Origin: Cognaticolwellia sediminilitoris
GTDB lineage: Bacteria > Pseudomonadota > Gammaproteobacteria > Enterobacterales > Alteromonadaceae
Reading direction: 5' to 3'
Assembly: GCA_002104535.1 (NCBI GenBank)
Contig: NBOG01000013.1
Location: 38,955 to 102,954, forward strand
DNA length: 64,000 nucleotides
In this document: positions 28,093 to 37,145 of the stretch, piece by piece
How positions within the stretch are numbered: position 1 is the first letter of the stretch
Layout of the letters: each line of letters starts with the position of its first letter
Translations under genes and position numbers: made by a program
Notes under the pieces: model-generated
The model's input: only the letters and a program-made list of their open reading frames with translations
What the model was told of the DNA's origin: nothing
The model's database searches: none

Positions 28093-28663
28093 ATCTCATA
28101 AAAAACCATTGAACTAATCAGCGCAAGTTCAGGTAAGTAAAGCTAGACATGGAAGTATTTTAGCACCTACCTGAGTTGTTTCTGTATTGATAACTAGCGA
28201 TTAGTTGCGTATATCTGCCTTGATAACTACTTAACTAACAATATTAAGTAATGATGATAGTGCTATTTTCTAGTGACGACCTCATTTGTAGATATTTAAT
28301 GGCTACTTTGAAAGTTTGCAGCAGTTGTTAATGTTAACCTTGGTTAATCAACATTAATCGCTACTTTGAAAGTTTGCAGCAGTTGTTAATGTTAACCTTG
28401 GTTAATCAACATTAATCGCTTTACTAGATACTTCCTTAATAAAATAAAAAGAAAGCTCAAAAAGGTTCAGCAGTAGTGAAGTAACTTATTAGTCAATCAT
28501 GTTAATATTTTATTACTAAAAGTATTGAATTTTAGCTAAAAGTAACAATTTGATGGTAAACCGAGATTATTTTAACAGATAATTGCGAATTGCAGTGGAT
28601 AGCGCTTTAATTTCATGCGTTATCAGGGTATGTTATGCGTTTTTATTGTAGGCATCATTATTA
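28093..28663. other. Intergenic region upstream of msrC
   Basis: About 570 bases containing the tandem duplication described separately and otherwise AT-rich DNA. No coding frame, RNA gene or clear promoter was identified. Confidence 0.45.
28302..28420. repeat. Perfect 58-bp tandem duplication
   Basis: The 58-base unit at 28302-28359 is repeated exactly at 28360-28417, with three further matching bases (to 28420). Each unit holds an inverted repeat, TTAATGTT with AACATTAA, and AACC with GGTT inside it, so each copy can form a hairpin. Perfect identity suggests a recent duplication. Confidence 0.95.
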
Positions 28664-29140
28664 ATGACAAAAAATACCTTTTACCGTGACTTATATAATC
28701 AAGTCGAAGCTTTGATCAGTGATGAGTCCGATGTTATTGCCAACATGGCTAATGTTAGTGCATTATTATTTGAGCAACTATCAAGCGTTAATTGGGTAGG
28801 CTTTTATCGTGTTGTAGGTGACGAACTTGTGCTTGGTCCATTCCAAGGTAAAGTTGCCTGTATTCGTATTCCGATGGGGCGTGGTGTATGTGGTACTGCT
28901 GCGGCCGAAAACACCGTTCAACGTATTGGCGATGTTCATGCTTTCGATGGCCATATTGCATGTGATGCTAGCAGTAATGCTGAAATAGTATTACCTTTAA
29001 GTTTAAACGATAAAGTTATCGCTGTACTTGATATTGATAGCGTGGCGTTTAATCGATTTGATAGCGACGATCAAGCTGGGTTAGAAAAAATCGTTAGTCT
29101 ATTTGAAAATGTCATGATCAAGCATGGCGTGTTAAACTGA
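28664..29140 (+). CDS. msrC: Free methionine-(R)-sulfoxide reductase (GAF-domain fRMsr)
   Basis: MsrC reduces free methionine-R-sulfoxide. The 158-residue single GAF domain keeps the three functional cysteines at residues 66, 76 and 100 (VACIRIPMGRGVCG; HIACDASSN), with exactly the E. coli YebR spacing. WVGFYRV (about 44-50) and VLDIDSV (about 119-125) are further family motifs. The stop TGA overlaps the ATG of the next gene by one base. The msrC-proQ-prc order is the same as in E. coli apart from the extra gene between. Confidence 0.95.
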   Translation: MTKNTFYRDLYNQVEALISDESDVIANMANVSALLFEQLSSVNWVGFYRVVGDELVLGPFQGKVACIRIPMGRGVCGTAAAENTVQRIGDVHAFDGHIACDASSNAEIVLPLSLNDKVIAVLDIDSVAFNRFDSDDQAGLEKIVSLFENVMIKHGVLN

Positions 29141-29427
29141 TGAAAGAATTTATTGTTATTCATGACTATTTAGTTTCCGAAGCCGTTGTTGGCGATTGGG
29201 AAGGTCAAGAAGATATAGTCGCTGAGCGTATTAACGAAATTTATCATACCGTTTATGACTTGGCTGAAGAAGATATTGCACCAGAGGTTTTAGAGCACTT
29301 GCTGTCTTTGGTGTGGGATACGTGGATAGGGCAAGAAGCCTTAGCTGAAATCGAAAGTGAAGATATTTATGATTGGTGCCGACATTTGTTGGAAAATCGT
29401 GAACAATATCTCGCAGATCAGGATTAA
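29140..29427 (+). CDS. Small acidic hypothetical protein in the msrC-proQ operon
   Basis: A 95-residue, strongly acidic, predicted all-helical protein with four Trp residues (GDWEGQED, LVWDTWIGQEA, YDWCRHLL). No family is recognised. Its ATG overlaps the msrC stop (TGATG), and proQ follows 20 bases after, so it is translated with msrC and is very likely real. The position suggests a role linked to MsrC or ProQ, but this is only context. Confidence 0.8.
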   Translation: MKEFIVIHDYLVSEAVVGDWEGQEDIVAERINEIYHTVYDLAEEDIAPEVLEHLLSLVWDTWIGQEALAEIESEDIYDWCRHLLENREQYLADQD

Positions 29428-29447
29428 AATTTTTAAAAGTTGTATTT

Positions 29448-30176
29448 ATGGAAACTAAAAAAGAAAGTGAAGTTATTGTGGTTGCAGAAGAAGTAGTTGA
29501 AACAACAGCAAGTGCGGACGTTGAAGTAAAGCGTATTAGTACTAAAGAAATTATCGCCTATTTGGCAGAGAAATTTCCAGCTTGTTTTTCTATTGAAGGC
29601 AACGCAAAGCCATTAAAAATTGGTATTTTTCAAGACTTAGCTGAAAAGTTAACGGGTGATGAAACGGTTAGTAAAACGCGTTTACGACAAGCCCTTAGAC
29701 ATTACACGAGTAGCTGGCGTTACTTGAAAGCGATTAAACTTGGTGCTTTTCGTGTCGATATTGATGGCAATAACTCTGCAGAAATCGACCAAGAACAAGC
29801 CGATTTTGCTAGCAAGACGTTAAAAGAAAGCCAAGAAAAATTTGGTAACAAAAAACCAAAAGACAAAGCGCCGAAAAAACCTTATAAAGGCAATAACGCT
29901 AAAGGAACTAAACCTGAAAGCAAAGACTCTACAGATAATAGCCGGAAAGAAAAATTCAATTCGGTTAAGTCAAGTAAACGAGCTCCTGCTAAAGCTGCGG
30001 TAAAACTTAAGCCTGTTGAAACCAGTAATGTAGTTGTTGGCAAAAACATCAAAGTACAATTAGGCCAATCGTCAATGGACGCTGTTATTACTGAAGTATC
30101 TGGTAAAGACGTAAGTGTACAGTTGAACTCAGGTATGATTGTTAAGACACAAGTTAAAAATATTTTTACTGAATAA
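29448..30176 (+). CDS. proQ: RNA chaperone ProQ
   Basis: ProQ is a FinO-domain RNA chaperone that stabilises mRNAs and sRNAs. The FinO/ProQ domain spans about residues 25-130 (STKEIIAYLAEKFPACFSIE; KTRLRQALRHYTSSWRYLKA), followed by a Lys-rich linker (about 135-190) and a C-terminal Tudor-like domain (about 195-242, VVVGKNIKVQLGQSSMDAVI). The first 20 residues are an extra acidic tail. It lies directly upstream of prc (15 bases), as in many gammaproteobacteria. Confidence 0.95.
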   Translation: METKKESEVIVVAEEVVETTASADVEVKRISTKEIIAYLAEKFPACFSIEGNAKPLKIGIFQDLAEKLTGDETVSKTRLRQALRHYTSSWRYLKAIKLGAFRVDIDGNNSAEIDQEQADFASKTLKESQEKFGNKKPKDKAPKKPYKGNNAKGTKPESKDSTDNSRKEKFNSVKSSKRAPAKAAVKLKPVETSNVVVGKNIKVQLGQSSMDAVITEVSGKDVSVQLNSGMIVKTQVKNIFTE

Positions 30177-30191
30177 ATTTGGAGTATGTGA

Positions 30192-32228
30192 ATGCATAAA
30201 TTTTGTCGTATAGCTATCGCGATATCTTTGTCAGTTGCCAGTATATCGGCACTTTCAGAGAGTAAAGTTGATAACCTAGTGTTACCAGTATTGGCGCCTG
30301 AAAGCCAACATGCAACATCAACAAAGCGAATTACGGCACAATTTACGCGCGCGCATTACAAACAAATTAAAATAGATGACTTACTTTCTGAACAAATTTT
30401 TGATCGCTACATTAAGCAATTAGATTATGCTAGAAATGTTTTTCTTGCTGCTGATATTGCTAACTTTGAACAACACCGAGATGAATTTGATACGGTTATT
30501 GCCCGCGGTAAACTCGATATTGCTTATCAGATATATAACCTTAACTTACAACGCAGACTTGAGCGTTATCAATATGCGTTGAGTTTATTAGAGAGTGAAA
30601 AGCCATTTAATTTCGACCTTGATGAATATTATAACTTTGATCGAGAAGACGCAGCTTGGCCTGCATCAGTTGATGAGTTAAATGAATTGTGGCGAAAAAA
30701 AGTTAAATATGATGCACTTAATTTAACTTTAGCCGGTAAAGAATGGGAAAAAATTCAAGAAGTACTTGGTAAGCGCTATCGTTATGCTATTAAACGTTTA
30801 AAGCAAAATGAAAGTGAAGATGTTTTCCAAGTTGTGATGAACAGCTTTGCTCGTGTTGTTGAACCACATACTTCATATTTATCGCCGCGAAATGCAGAAC
30901 GCTTTCAAATGGAAATGAACTTATCCTTAGAAGGTATTGGAGCAGTTTTGCGCGCTGAAGAAGATTACACAGTTATTCAAAGTGTCGTTGTCGGTGGACC
31001 TGCTGATAAATCGAAAGAATTAAAACCCAAAGACAGAATTGTTGGTGTTTCACAAGCAGATGAAGAATTTGTTGATGTTATCGGCTGGCGTTTAGATGAT
31101 GTTGTTGAATTAATTAAAGGCCCCAAAGGTAGTAAAGTTAGATTACAAGTACTAGGCGAAGAGTCTGAAGATGACAGTAGTATTAAAGTGGTATCAATTG
31201 TAAGAGATACCATAAAGCTCGAAGACCGCGCAGCTAAATCAGAAGTTTATTTTGAGAAAGAGGGCGATAAGAACACTAAAAAGCTTGGTGTAATTACTAT
31301 TCCTAGTTTCTACAACAATCTTTCTCGTGATGTAAAACTTGAGATTGCAAAACTTAAAGATGAAAACGTTGACGGTATTATAGTTGATTTACGCGGTAAT
31401 GGTGGTGGTTCATTAACGGAAGCAACATTACTTACGGGCTTATTTATTGATAAAGGCCCTGTAGTACAAGTGCGAGATGGAGCAAATCGTGTACAAGTTA
31501 ATAGTGATAAAGACGGCGTAAGCTATTATGACGGACCATTAACAGTCATGGTCGACCGTTATAGTGCTTCAGCTTCAGAAATTTTTTCTGCAGCAATTCA
31601 AGATTACGGTCGTGGTGTTATCGTAGGTGAGCATACTTTCGGAAAAGGTACCGTACAACAACACAGAGGTTTAGGCCGAGTGTATGACTTGTACGATAAT
31701 CCATTTGGTAGCATTCAATTTACTATTGCTAAATTTTATCGTATTAGCGGAGGCAGTACTCAGCATCGTGGGGTATTACCTGATATCGAATTTCCTTCAG
31801 CCATTGACCCAGCAGACTGGGGCGAAAGCAAAGAAGAAAATGCACTTCCTTGGGATCAAATACCCAAAGCCAGATATAATAAGCTTAAAGATTTGAGCCA
31901 AGATGTATCCTATTTAAGTGCTTTACACAACTCTCGGATTGCCGAAAATAAAGAGTTTAACTACTTATTATCAGACATTGCAGAATATAAAGCTGAAAAA
32001 GATGATAAATCTATCTCACTGAATTTAGCTAAACGTAAAGACAAAAGAGAAAAGCGTAAAGCAAAACAGTTAATAAGAGCCAATGAAAGACTCGCCTTAC
32101 TGGGTAAAGAAAAAGTGGCTAGTTTAGATGATTTACCAGAAGATTTAGAAACTCTTGATCCGTTTTTAGATGAAACCGCTAAAATAACTTTTGATTTAGT
32201 TTCATTGGATAAAGTTGCCAAAAAATAG
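30192..32228 (+). CDS. prc: Tail-specific periplasmic protease (carboxy-terminal processing peptidase)
   Basis: Prc degrades and processes periplasmic proteins, including cell-wall enzymes, from their C-termini. The 678-residue protein has a signal peptide (about 1-22), an N-terminal helical domain, a PDZ domain (about 242-325) and the S41 catalytic domain. Catalytic Ser460 lies in DRYSASASE and Lys485 in TFGKGTVQQ; GIIVDLRGNGGGSLTEA (about 395-411) is the family core. The C-terminal DUF3340 region is Lys-rich. The start is preceded by a TTGGAGTATG ribosome site. A terminator follows, closing the msrC-proQ-prc operon. Confidence 0.97.
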   Translation: MHKFCRIAIAISLSVASISALSESKVDNLVLPVLAPESQHATSTKRITAQFTRAHYKQIKIDDLLSEQIFDRYIKQLDYARNVFLAADIANFEQHRDEFDTVIARGKLDIAYQIYNLNLQRRLERYQYALSLLESEKPFNFDLDEYYNFDREDAAWPASVDELNELWRKKVKYDALNLTLAGKEWEKIQEVLGKRYRYAIKRLKQNESEDVFQVVMNSFARVVEPHTSYLSPRNAERFQMEMNLSLEGIGAVLRAEEDYTVIQSVVVGGPADKSKELKPKDRIVGVSQADEEFVDVIGWRLDDVVELIKGPKGSKVRLQVLGEESEDDSSIKVVSIVRDTIKLEDRAAKSEVYFEKEGDKNTKKLGVITIPSFYNNLSRDVKLEIAKLKDENVDGIIVDLRGNGGGSLTEATLLTGLFIDKGPVVQVRDGANRVQVNSDKDGVSYYDGPLTVMVDRYSASASEIFSAAIQDYGRGVIVGEHTFGKGTVQQHRGLGRVYDLYDNPFGSIQFTIAKFYRISGGSTQHRGVLPDIEFPSAIDPADWGESKEENALPWDQIPKARYNKLKDLSQDVSYLSALHNSRIAENKEFNYLLSDIAEYKAEKDDKSISLNLAKRKDKREKRKAKQLIRANERLALLGKEKVASLDDLPEDLETLDPFLDETAKITFDLVSLDKVAKK

Positions 32229-32252
32229 CTAAGATTTGTAATCAGTCAACAG

Positions 32253-32276
32253 AAGCCACCTCAGGGTGGCTTTTTT
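32253..32276 (+). terminator. Terminator of the msrC-proQ-prc operon
   Basis: Stem GCCACC (32255-32260) with GGTGGC (32265-32270), loop TCAG, followed by six T. Confidence 0.88.
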
Positions 32277-32468
32277 AATATAAAACACTGGTAATAAATG
32301 TTTAGTAGTTATAATTGCATAATTATTCTTCAAAACCTTATAAACAAAGGGCTAGTTGAACTTTTAATTGCAAAAATAACTTGCACTATTTGCTAACAGT
32401 CGGCATCTTAGCTTACACATATAATTTAACCATAAAAATAACTAAGATAATAAGGTGTAAATTTATCT

Positions 32469-33923
32469 ATGTCTGATCCTCAATCATTGCGACAACCATC
32501 GATGTTGGACTCGCTAATTCCAATTTTTGTCCTTATTTGTTTATTAATTGCCGGTGTAACACTTTTCGGCGATAGCTCATCTTCAGGACCCAATCAAATA
32601 GCTTTATTGTTAGCTACCGGTGTTGCCGCACTTATTGGCCTTAAAAATGGCCATAAATGGCCAGCGATGGAAAAAGCTATTATTCATGGTATTTCCATTT
32701 CTTTAGGCGCGATATTAATATTATTAGCTGTCGGCTCATTAATTGGTACTTGGTTATTATCAGGTACAGTGCCCACCATGGTTTACTATGGTTTGAAAAT
32801 AATAGATCCAAGCTGGTTTTATGCAGCTACGTGTTTAGTCTGTGGCATCGTTGCTATGAGCATAGGCAGTTCTTGGACGACCGCAGCAACCGTAGGTGTC
32901 GCGTTTATTGGTATTGCCGGTGGTTTTGAATTATCACCTTCAGTTACAGCTGGTGCAGTTATCTCTGGCGCATACTTTGGTGACAAACTCTCACCACTTT
33001 CAGAAACAACCAATTTAGCCCCTGCAGTGGCCGGTAGTGAATTATTCGCTCATATTCGCTATATGCTTTGGACAACCATCCCATCGATTACCATAGCGCT
33101 AATTTTATTCTTGATCATTGGCTTTAACCATTCAGCAGACGCCAATATGGGCAGCACTGATAGTATTGTTTCACTGACTAGCACTTTAGAAAATACCTAT
33201 AATATATCCGCTTTTAATTTAATTCCTTTACTTATTTTATTAACTTTAGCTTATAAAAAAGTACCAGCGTTTCCTGCCGTTGCTATCGGCGCAATTATAG
33301 GGGCAATTTGGGCGGTTATATTTCAACAGGAATTAATCCTCGGCATGGCTCAAGATGGTGTTGACTCGACAAAAGCGACAATTATGGTGGTATGGACCGC
33401 TTTCTTTGATGGTGTCGTGGTAGACACTGGTAATGCAGAAATTGATCAGTTGTTAAGCCGTGGCGGTATGTCTGGAATGCTAAATACTATTTGGTTAGTC
33501 GTTACTGCATTAAGCTTTGGTGCAATTCTAGAACACTTGGGTATGTTGAAAAAATTTGTTGAATCAATTTTAGCTAAAGCAAAATCTACGGGCAGTTTAA
33601 TTGCGAGTACCGTGGCGACCTGTATTGGTACCAACTTAATTACAGCAGACCAATATATGGCAATCGTTATGCCAGGTAGAATGTATAAAGAGGAATATCA
33701 AAAAAGAGGCTTAGATCCTGTGGTATTGAGCCGAACACTTGAAGATTCAGGTACGATCACTTCTCCTTTAATTCCATGGAATACTTGTGGTGCTTTTATG
33801 TTCGCAGCCATGGCTTTAACATCATATGATTATATTTTTTATTGCTTCTTTAATTTAATAAATCCAATCTTAGCCGTGACATATGGTTATATGGGTTTTA
33901 AAATAAAGAAATTAGTAACATAG
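32469..33923 (+). CDS. nhaC: Na+/H+ antiporter, NhaC family
   Basis: A 484-residue integral membrane protein with about 11-12 hydrophobic segments. The motif SIGSSWTTAATVGVAFIGIA (about 136-155), GAYFGDKLSPLSETTNLAPA (about 167-186) and GTNLITADQYMAIVMPGRMY (about 386-405) are characteristic of NhaC antiporters, which exchange Na+ for H+ and suit a marine organism. Some relatives carry malate/lactate exchange, so substrate is inferred. It is monocistronic, bracketed by terminators. Confidence 0.9.
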   Translation: MSDPQSLRQPSMLDSLIPIFVLICLLIAGVTLFGDSSSSGPNQIALLLATGVAALIGLKNGHKWPAMEKAIIHGISISLGAILILLAVGSLIGTWLLSGTVPTMVYYGLKIIDPSWFYAATCLVCGIVAMSIGSSWTTAATVGVAFIGIAGGFELSPSVTAGAVISGAYFGDKLSPLSETTNLAPAVAGSELFAHIRYMLWTTIPSITIALILFLIIGFNHSADANMGSTDSIVSLTSTLENTYNISAFNLIPLLILLTLAYKKVPAFPAVAIGAIIGAIWAVIFQQELILGMAQDGVDSTKATIMVVWTAFFDGVVVDTGNAEIDQLLSRGGMSGMLNTIWLVVTALSFGAILEHLGMLKKFVESILAKAKSTGSLIASTVATCIGTNLITADQYMAIVMPGRMYKEEYQKRGLDPVVLSRTLEDSGTITSPLIPWNTCGAFMFAAMALTSYDYIFYCFFNLINPILAVTYGYMGFKIKKLVT

Positions 33924-33957
33924 CCAAAATATATTTTAAATTTTCATAAATATTCAT

Positions 33958-33984
33958 AAAGCCTGTTTCATACAGGCTTTTTTA
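33958..33984 (+). terminator. Terminator of nhaC
   Basis: Stem AAGCCTG (33959-33965) with CAGGCTT (33973-33979), loop of seven, then T to 33983. Confidence 0.88.
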
Positions 33985-34056
33985 ATCTATATTGAAGACA
34001 CTAGCCCTAATGGCTTAATCTCAAAAAAAGTATGATCAATCAAATTAAGGATTTTC

Positions 34057-36612
34057 ATGAGTGACTTTACCCCACGTTATTTAGCTGATTACAGCCAAGC
34101 TAACTTTTCAATCAAAAATGTCGAGTTAACATTTGAACTCGATGAAAAGAGAACTCGGGTTACTAGTCGTCTGCAATTAGCGAGAACAATTGAAGACGAT
34201 AAACCACTCGTGCTTGATGGTGAACAATTAACGCTAATTTCGATAGCCCTTAATGGTATTGCGTTATCAGAAGATGCTTATCAAGTTGATGATAACAGTC
34301 TAACAATCCCAGTTGCTGAAGATGACTTTACCTTAGAAATTATCACGGAAATTAACCCTGTTGAAAATACCTCACTGGAAGGCTTGTTTAAGTCAGGAGA
34401 TGCTTATTGCACACAATGTGAAGCAGAAGGTTTTAGACGTATAAGCTATTACCTTGACCGTCCTGATGTTATGGCGACCTTCACTACTAAAGTGATTGCG
34501 GATAAAAATAAATACCCCTATTTATTATCAAACGGTAATAAGGTAGCAGCCGGAGAATTAGAAAACGGACAGCACTTTGTACAATGGCATGACCCATTTC
34601 CAAAACCGAGCTATTTATTTGCGGTTGTTGCTGGTGATTTTGATGTACTTACTGATGTTTACCAAACGGTTTCAGGCCGCGATGTTAGCCTCGAAATTTT
34701 TGTTGATAAAGGAAATTTACCTAAAGCACATCACGCGATGGCGTCTTTAAAACATTCGATGGCTTGGGATGAAAAAACCTTCGGGCTTGAATATGATCTT
34801 GATATTTACATGATTGTTGCAGTCGACTTTTTCAATATGGGTGCCATGGAAAATAAAGGTTTAAATGTCTTTAATAGTAAGTTTGTTTTAGCAGATGATA
34901 CCAGTGCTACTGATATTGATTACTTTAACGTTGAAGCTGTTATTGCGCATGAATACTTTCATAATTGGACGGGTAATCGCGTTACCTGCCGTGACTGGTT
35001 TCAACTGAGTTTAAAAGAAGGTTTAACAGTATTTAGAGATCAGCAGTTTAGTGCTGATATGCATTCAGGCTCCGTCAATCGAATTCAAAATGTGCGTGTA
35101 TTACGTTCACTACAATTTGCTGAAGACGCTGGCCCAATGGCTCATCCTATAAGACCTGAAAAAGTAATTGAAATGAATAACTTTTATACCTTAACGGTTT
35201 ATGAAAAAGGTTCAGAAGTGATCCGCATGATTCATACTCTGCTAGGTATTGATAAGTTCAGGCAAGGATTGGATTTATATTTTTCCCGTTTTGACGGTAT
35301 GGCTGTCACCTGTGATGATTTTATTAACGCAATGTCAGATGCTTCAGGTGTCGATTTAAGCCAATTTAAACGTTGGTATCAACAAGCGGGTACTCCTAAG
35401 TTAGCCGTGAGAGAATTTTTTGATGAAGCAACATCCGAATACCAAATAACGATAGAGCAAAGTAATGGTGATAATCCAGCATTACACATTCCTGTTGGTA
35501 TTGAACTTATATCGTCTAAGTTAGGTAAAAGCGAAGCTCATTTATTAGAATTGAAACAGTCGAAACAAACGTGGACATTTAAAAAACTGAATGATAAGCC
35601 GACATTAGCGTTATTAACAGGCTTTACTGCCCCCGTTAAAACAAGTTTTTTACAATCTGATCAAGACTTACAATGTATTATGACTCATGCAAATGATGAG
35701 TTTTGTCGTTGGGATGCTGGCCAGAAATTATTAACAACTTATATTACACAGGTAATGGAGCAACCTAACTCAAGTTTACCAGATAATCTTTATCAAGCTT
35801 TTACTTCAATATTAACTGCAGACATCAGTCCCGCCTTTAAAGCTGAACAGCTCACTCTACCGAGTTTTAATGAGTTAGCAGACAATATAAAAGAAGTTGA
35901 TCCCATCGCGTTACTTGACGCTATAGATTGCGTTAAAGAAAACTTAGCTGAAAATTTAGCGCCATTATTTTTACAATTATATAAGGATAATTTTCAACTA
36001 CACTATAGTAATGACGGTGATGCTATTGGTAAACGAGCTTTAAAAAATGTCTGCCTTTCTTATTTAAGCCAGTTAAGCCAACATCAACAACATTTATTAA
36101 CTCAATTTGAACAAGCAAATAATATGACTGATACCTTAGCCTCGTTAAATTGTGCGGCAAGCTATCATCATGAAAAATTCAATTATATGATGGATGTATT
36201 TGAGAAAAAATGGTCAGAAACACCGTTGGTAATGGATAAATGGTTTGCGATACAAGCCAGTGTTAATGATGAAAGTATTTATCAAAATTTATCTAAACTT
36301 ATTGAACATCCTTTATTCAGTTTAAAGAATCCGAATAGGGCACGCGCGGTCATTGGTGCATTTAGCAATAATAATCCACGTTACTTTCATTGTTTAACAG
36401 GACGAGGGTATCAATTTTTAATTGACCAAATAATTTTACTTAATGATATCAACCCACAAGTGGCTTCACGATTAATTACACCGCTTATTCAATTTAAGTC
36501 CTATGATAAACCTAGACAAATAATGATCAAATCCAAACTGGAGCAATTGGCAAGCCAAGTAGACTTATGTAGAGATTTAAAAGAAAAGCTGGATGCAGCA
36601 TTAAGCAGTTAG
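34057..36612 (+). CDS. pepN: Aminopeptidase N
   Basis: PepN is the main broad-specificity M1 zinc aminopeptidase of the cytoplasm. The exopeptidase motif GAMEN is at residues 262-266 and the zinc site HEYFH at 298-302 with the third ligand Glu321 (NWTGNRVTCRDWFQLSLKEG). The four-domain enzyme is normally about 870 residues; this has 851, with the long helical C-terminal domain present. It is followed nine bases later by a DUF2835 gene in what is probably one transcript. Confidence 0.97.
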   Translation: MSDFTPRYLADYSQANFSIKNVELTFELDEKRTRVTSRLQLARTIEDDKPLVLDGEQLTLISIALNGIALSEDAYQVDDNSLTIPVAEDDFTLEIITEINPVENTSLEGLFKSGDAYCTQCEAEGFRRISYYLDRPDVMATFTTKVIADKNKYPYLLSNGNKVAAGELENGQHFVQWHDPFPKPSYLFAVVAGDFDVLTDVYQTVSGRDVSLEIFVDKGNLPKAHHAMASLKHSMAWDEKTFGLEYDLDIYMIVAVDFFNMGAMENKGLNVFNSKFVLADDTSATDIDYFNVEAVIAHEYFHNWTGNRVTCRDWFQLSLKEGLTVFRDQQFSADMHSGSVNRIQNVRVLRSLQFAEDAGPMAHPIRPEKVIEMNNFYTLTVYEKGSEVIRMIHTLLGIDKFRQGLDLYFSRFDGMAVTCDDFINAMSDASGVDLSQFKRWYQQAGTPKLAVREFFDEATSEYQITIEQSNGDNPALHIPVGIELISSKLGKSEAHLLELKQSKQTWTFKKLNDKPTLALLTGFTAPVKTSFLQSDQDLQCIMTHANDEFCRWDAGQKLLTTYITQVMEQPNSSLPDNLYQAFTSILTADISPAFKAEQLTLPSFNELADNIKEVDPIALLDAIDCVKENLAENLAPLFLQLYKDNFQLHYSNDGDAIGKRALKNVCLSYLSQLSQHQQHLLTQFEQANNMTDTLASLNCAASYHHEKFNYMMDVFEKKWSETPLVMDKWFAIQASVNDESIYQNLSKLIEHPLFSLKNPNRARAVIGAFSNNNPRYFHCLTGRGYQFLIDQIILLNDINPQVASRLITPLIQFKSYDKPRQIMIKSKLEQLASQVDLCRDLKEKLDAALSS

Positions 36613-36621
36613 GGTAGTAAA

Positions 36622-36837
36622 ATGAAGTATTATTTTAACTTGAAAATAACAATGGATGAGTTTTTGCCCTATTATCAAGGTCGTGTTCACTCAATTATTG
36701 TTTTTACAGACCAAGGGTTAAAGGTTGAGTTTCCAGCTATGCATTTAAGAAGTTACGTATCGACCGATGGCATAAAAGGTCGATTTTGCTTGCAAACTCA
36801 AAACAATAAATTTATGTCATTAGATAAAATATCATAA
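36622..36837 (+). CDS. DUF2835 family protein
   Basis: A 71-residue protein of the gammaproteobacterial DUF2835 type: YYFNLKITMDEFLPYYQGRV at the start, FPAMHLRSYVSTDGIKGRF in the middle. Function unknown. It begins nine bases after the pepN stop with a TAGGGTAGT ribosome site, so co-expression with pepN is likely. Confidence 0.85.
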   Translation: MKYYFNLKITMDEFLPYYQGRVHSIIVFTDQGLKVEFPAMHLRSYVSTDGIKGRFCLQTQNNKFMSLDKIS

Positions 36838-36951
36838 TTAGAGCCTTTGCTTTAAACAGTGGTCAGACCATTAAAACTAAACTCGGCCTTATTGTCATCT
36901 GTATGACGGAGGCTATTTCTATTCACTATATGCGTATTGTACACTGATTGT

Positions 36952-36988
36952 AAAAGGTGTTTAAAACATTTGTTTAAAACACCTTTTT
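36952..36988 (+). terminator. Terminator of pepN-DUF2835
   Basis: Stem AAAAGGTGTTT (36952-36962) with AAACACCTTTTT (36977-36988), with inner AAAC/GTTT pairing. It lies 115 bases after the DUF2835 stop; the remaining bases between 36838 and 37145 hold no gene and must contain the promoter of the next operon. Confidence 0.8.
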
Positions 36989-37145
36989 GTTCTCATCAGA
37001 TGACTTGGACCAAGGCTTTAATATAAAGGGCTTTAACTCTAGTTTTAGCACTTGCCACTTAGTCAAAATGATGTAATTATTGTTTCATACCATATACGTA
37101 GAATATAAAAATAAAAATGCAGAATCACATCTGGGGAGATAAGAA

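Noticed and set aside
28302..28420. CRISPR array
   Set aside because: Only two head-to-tail copies of a 58-base unit without spacers, and no cas genes nearby.
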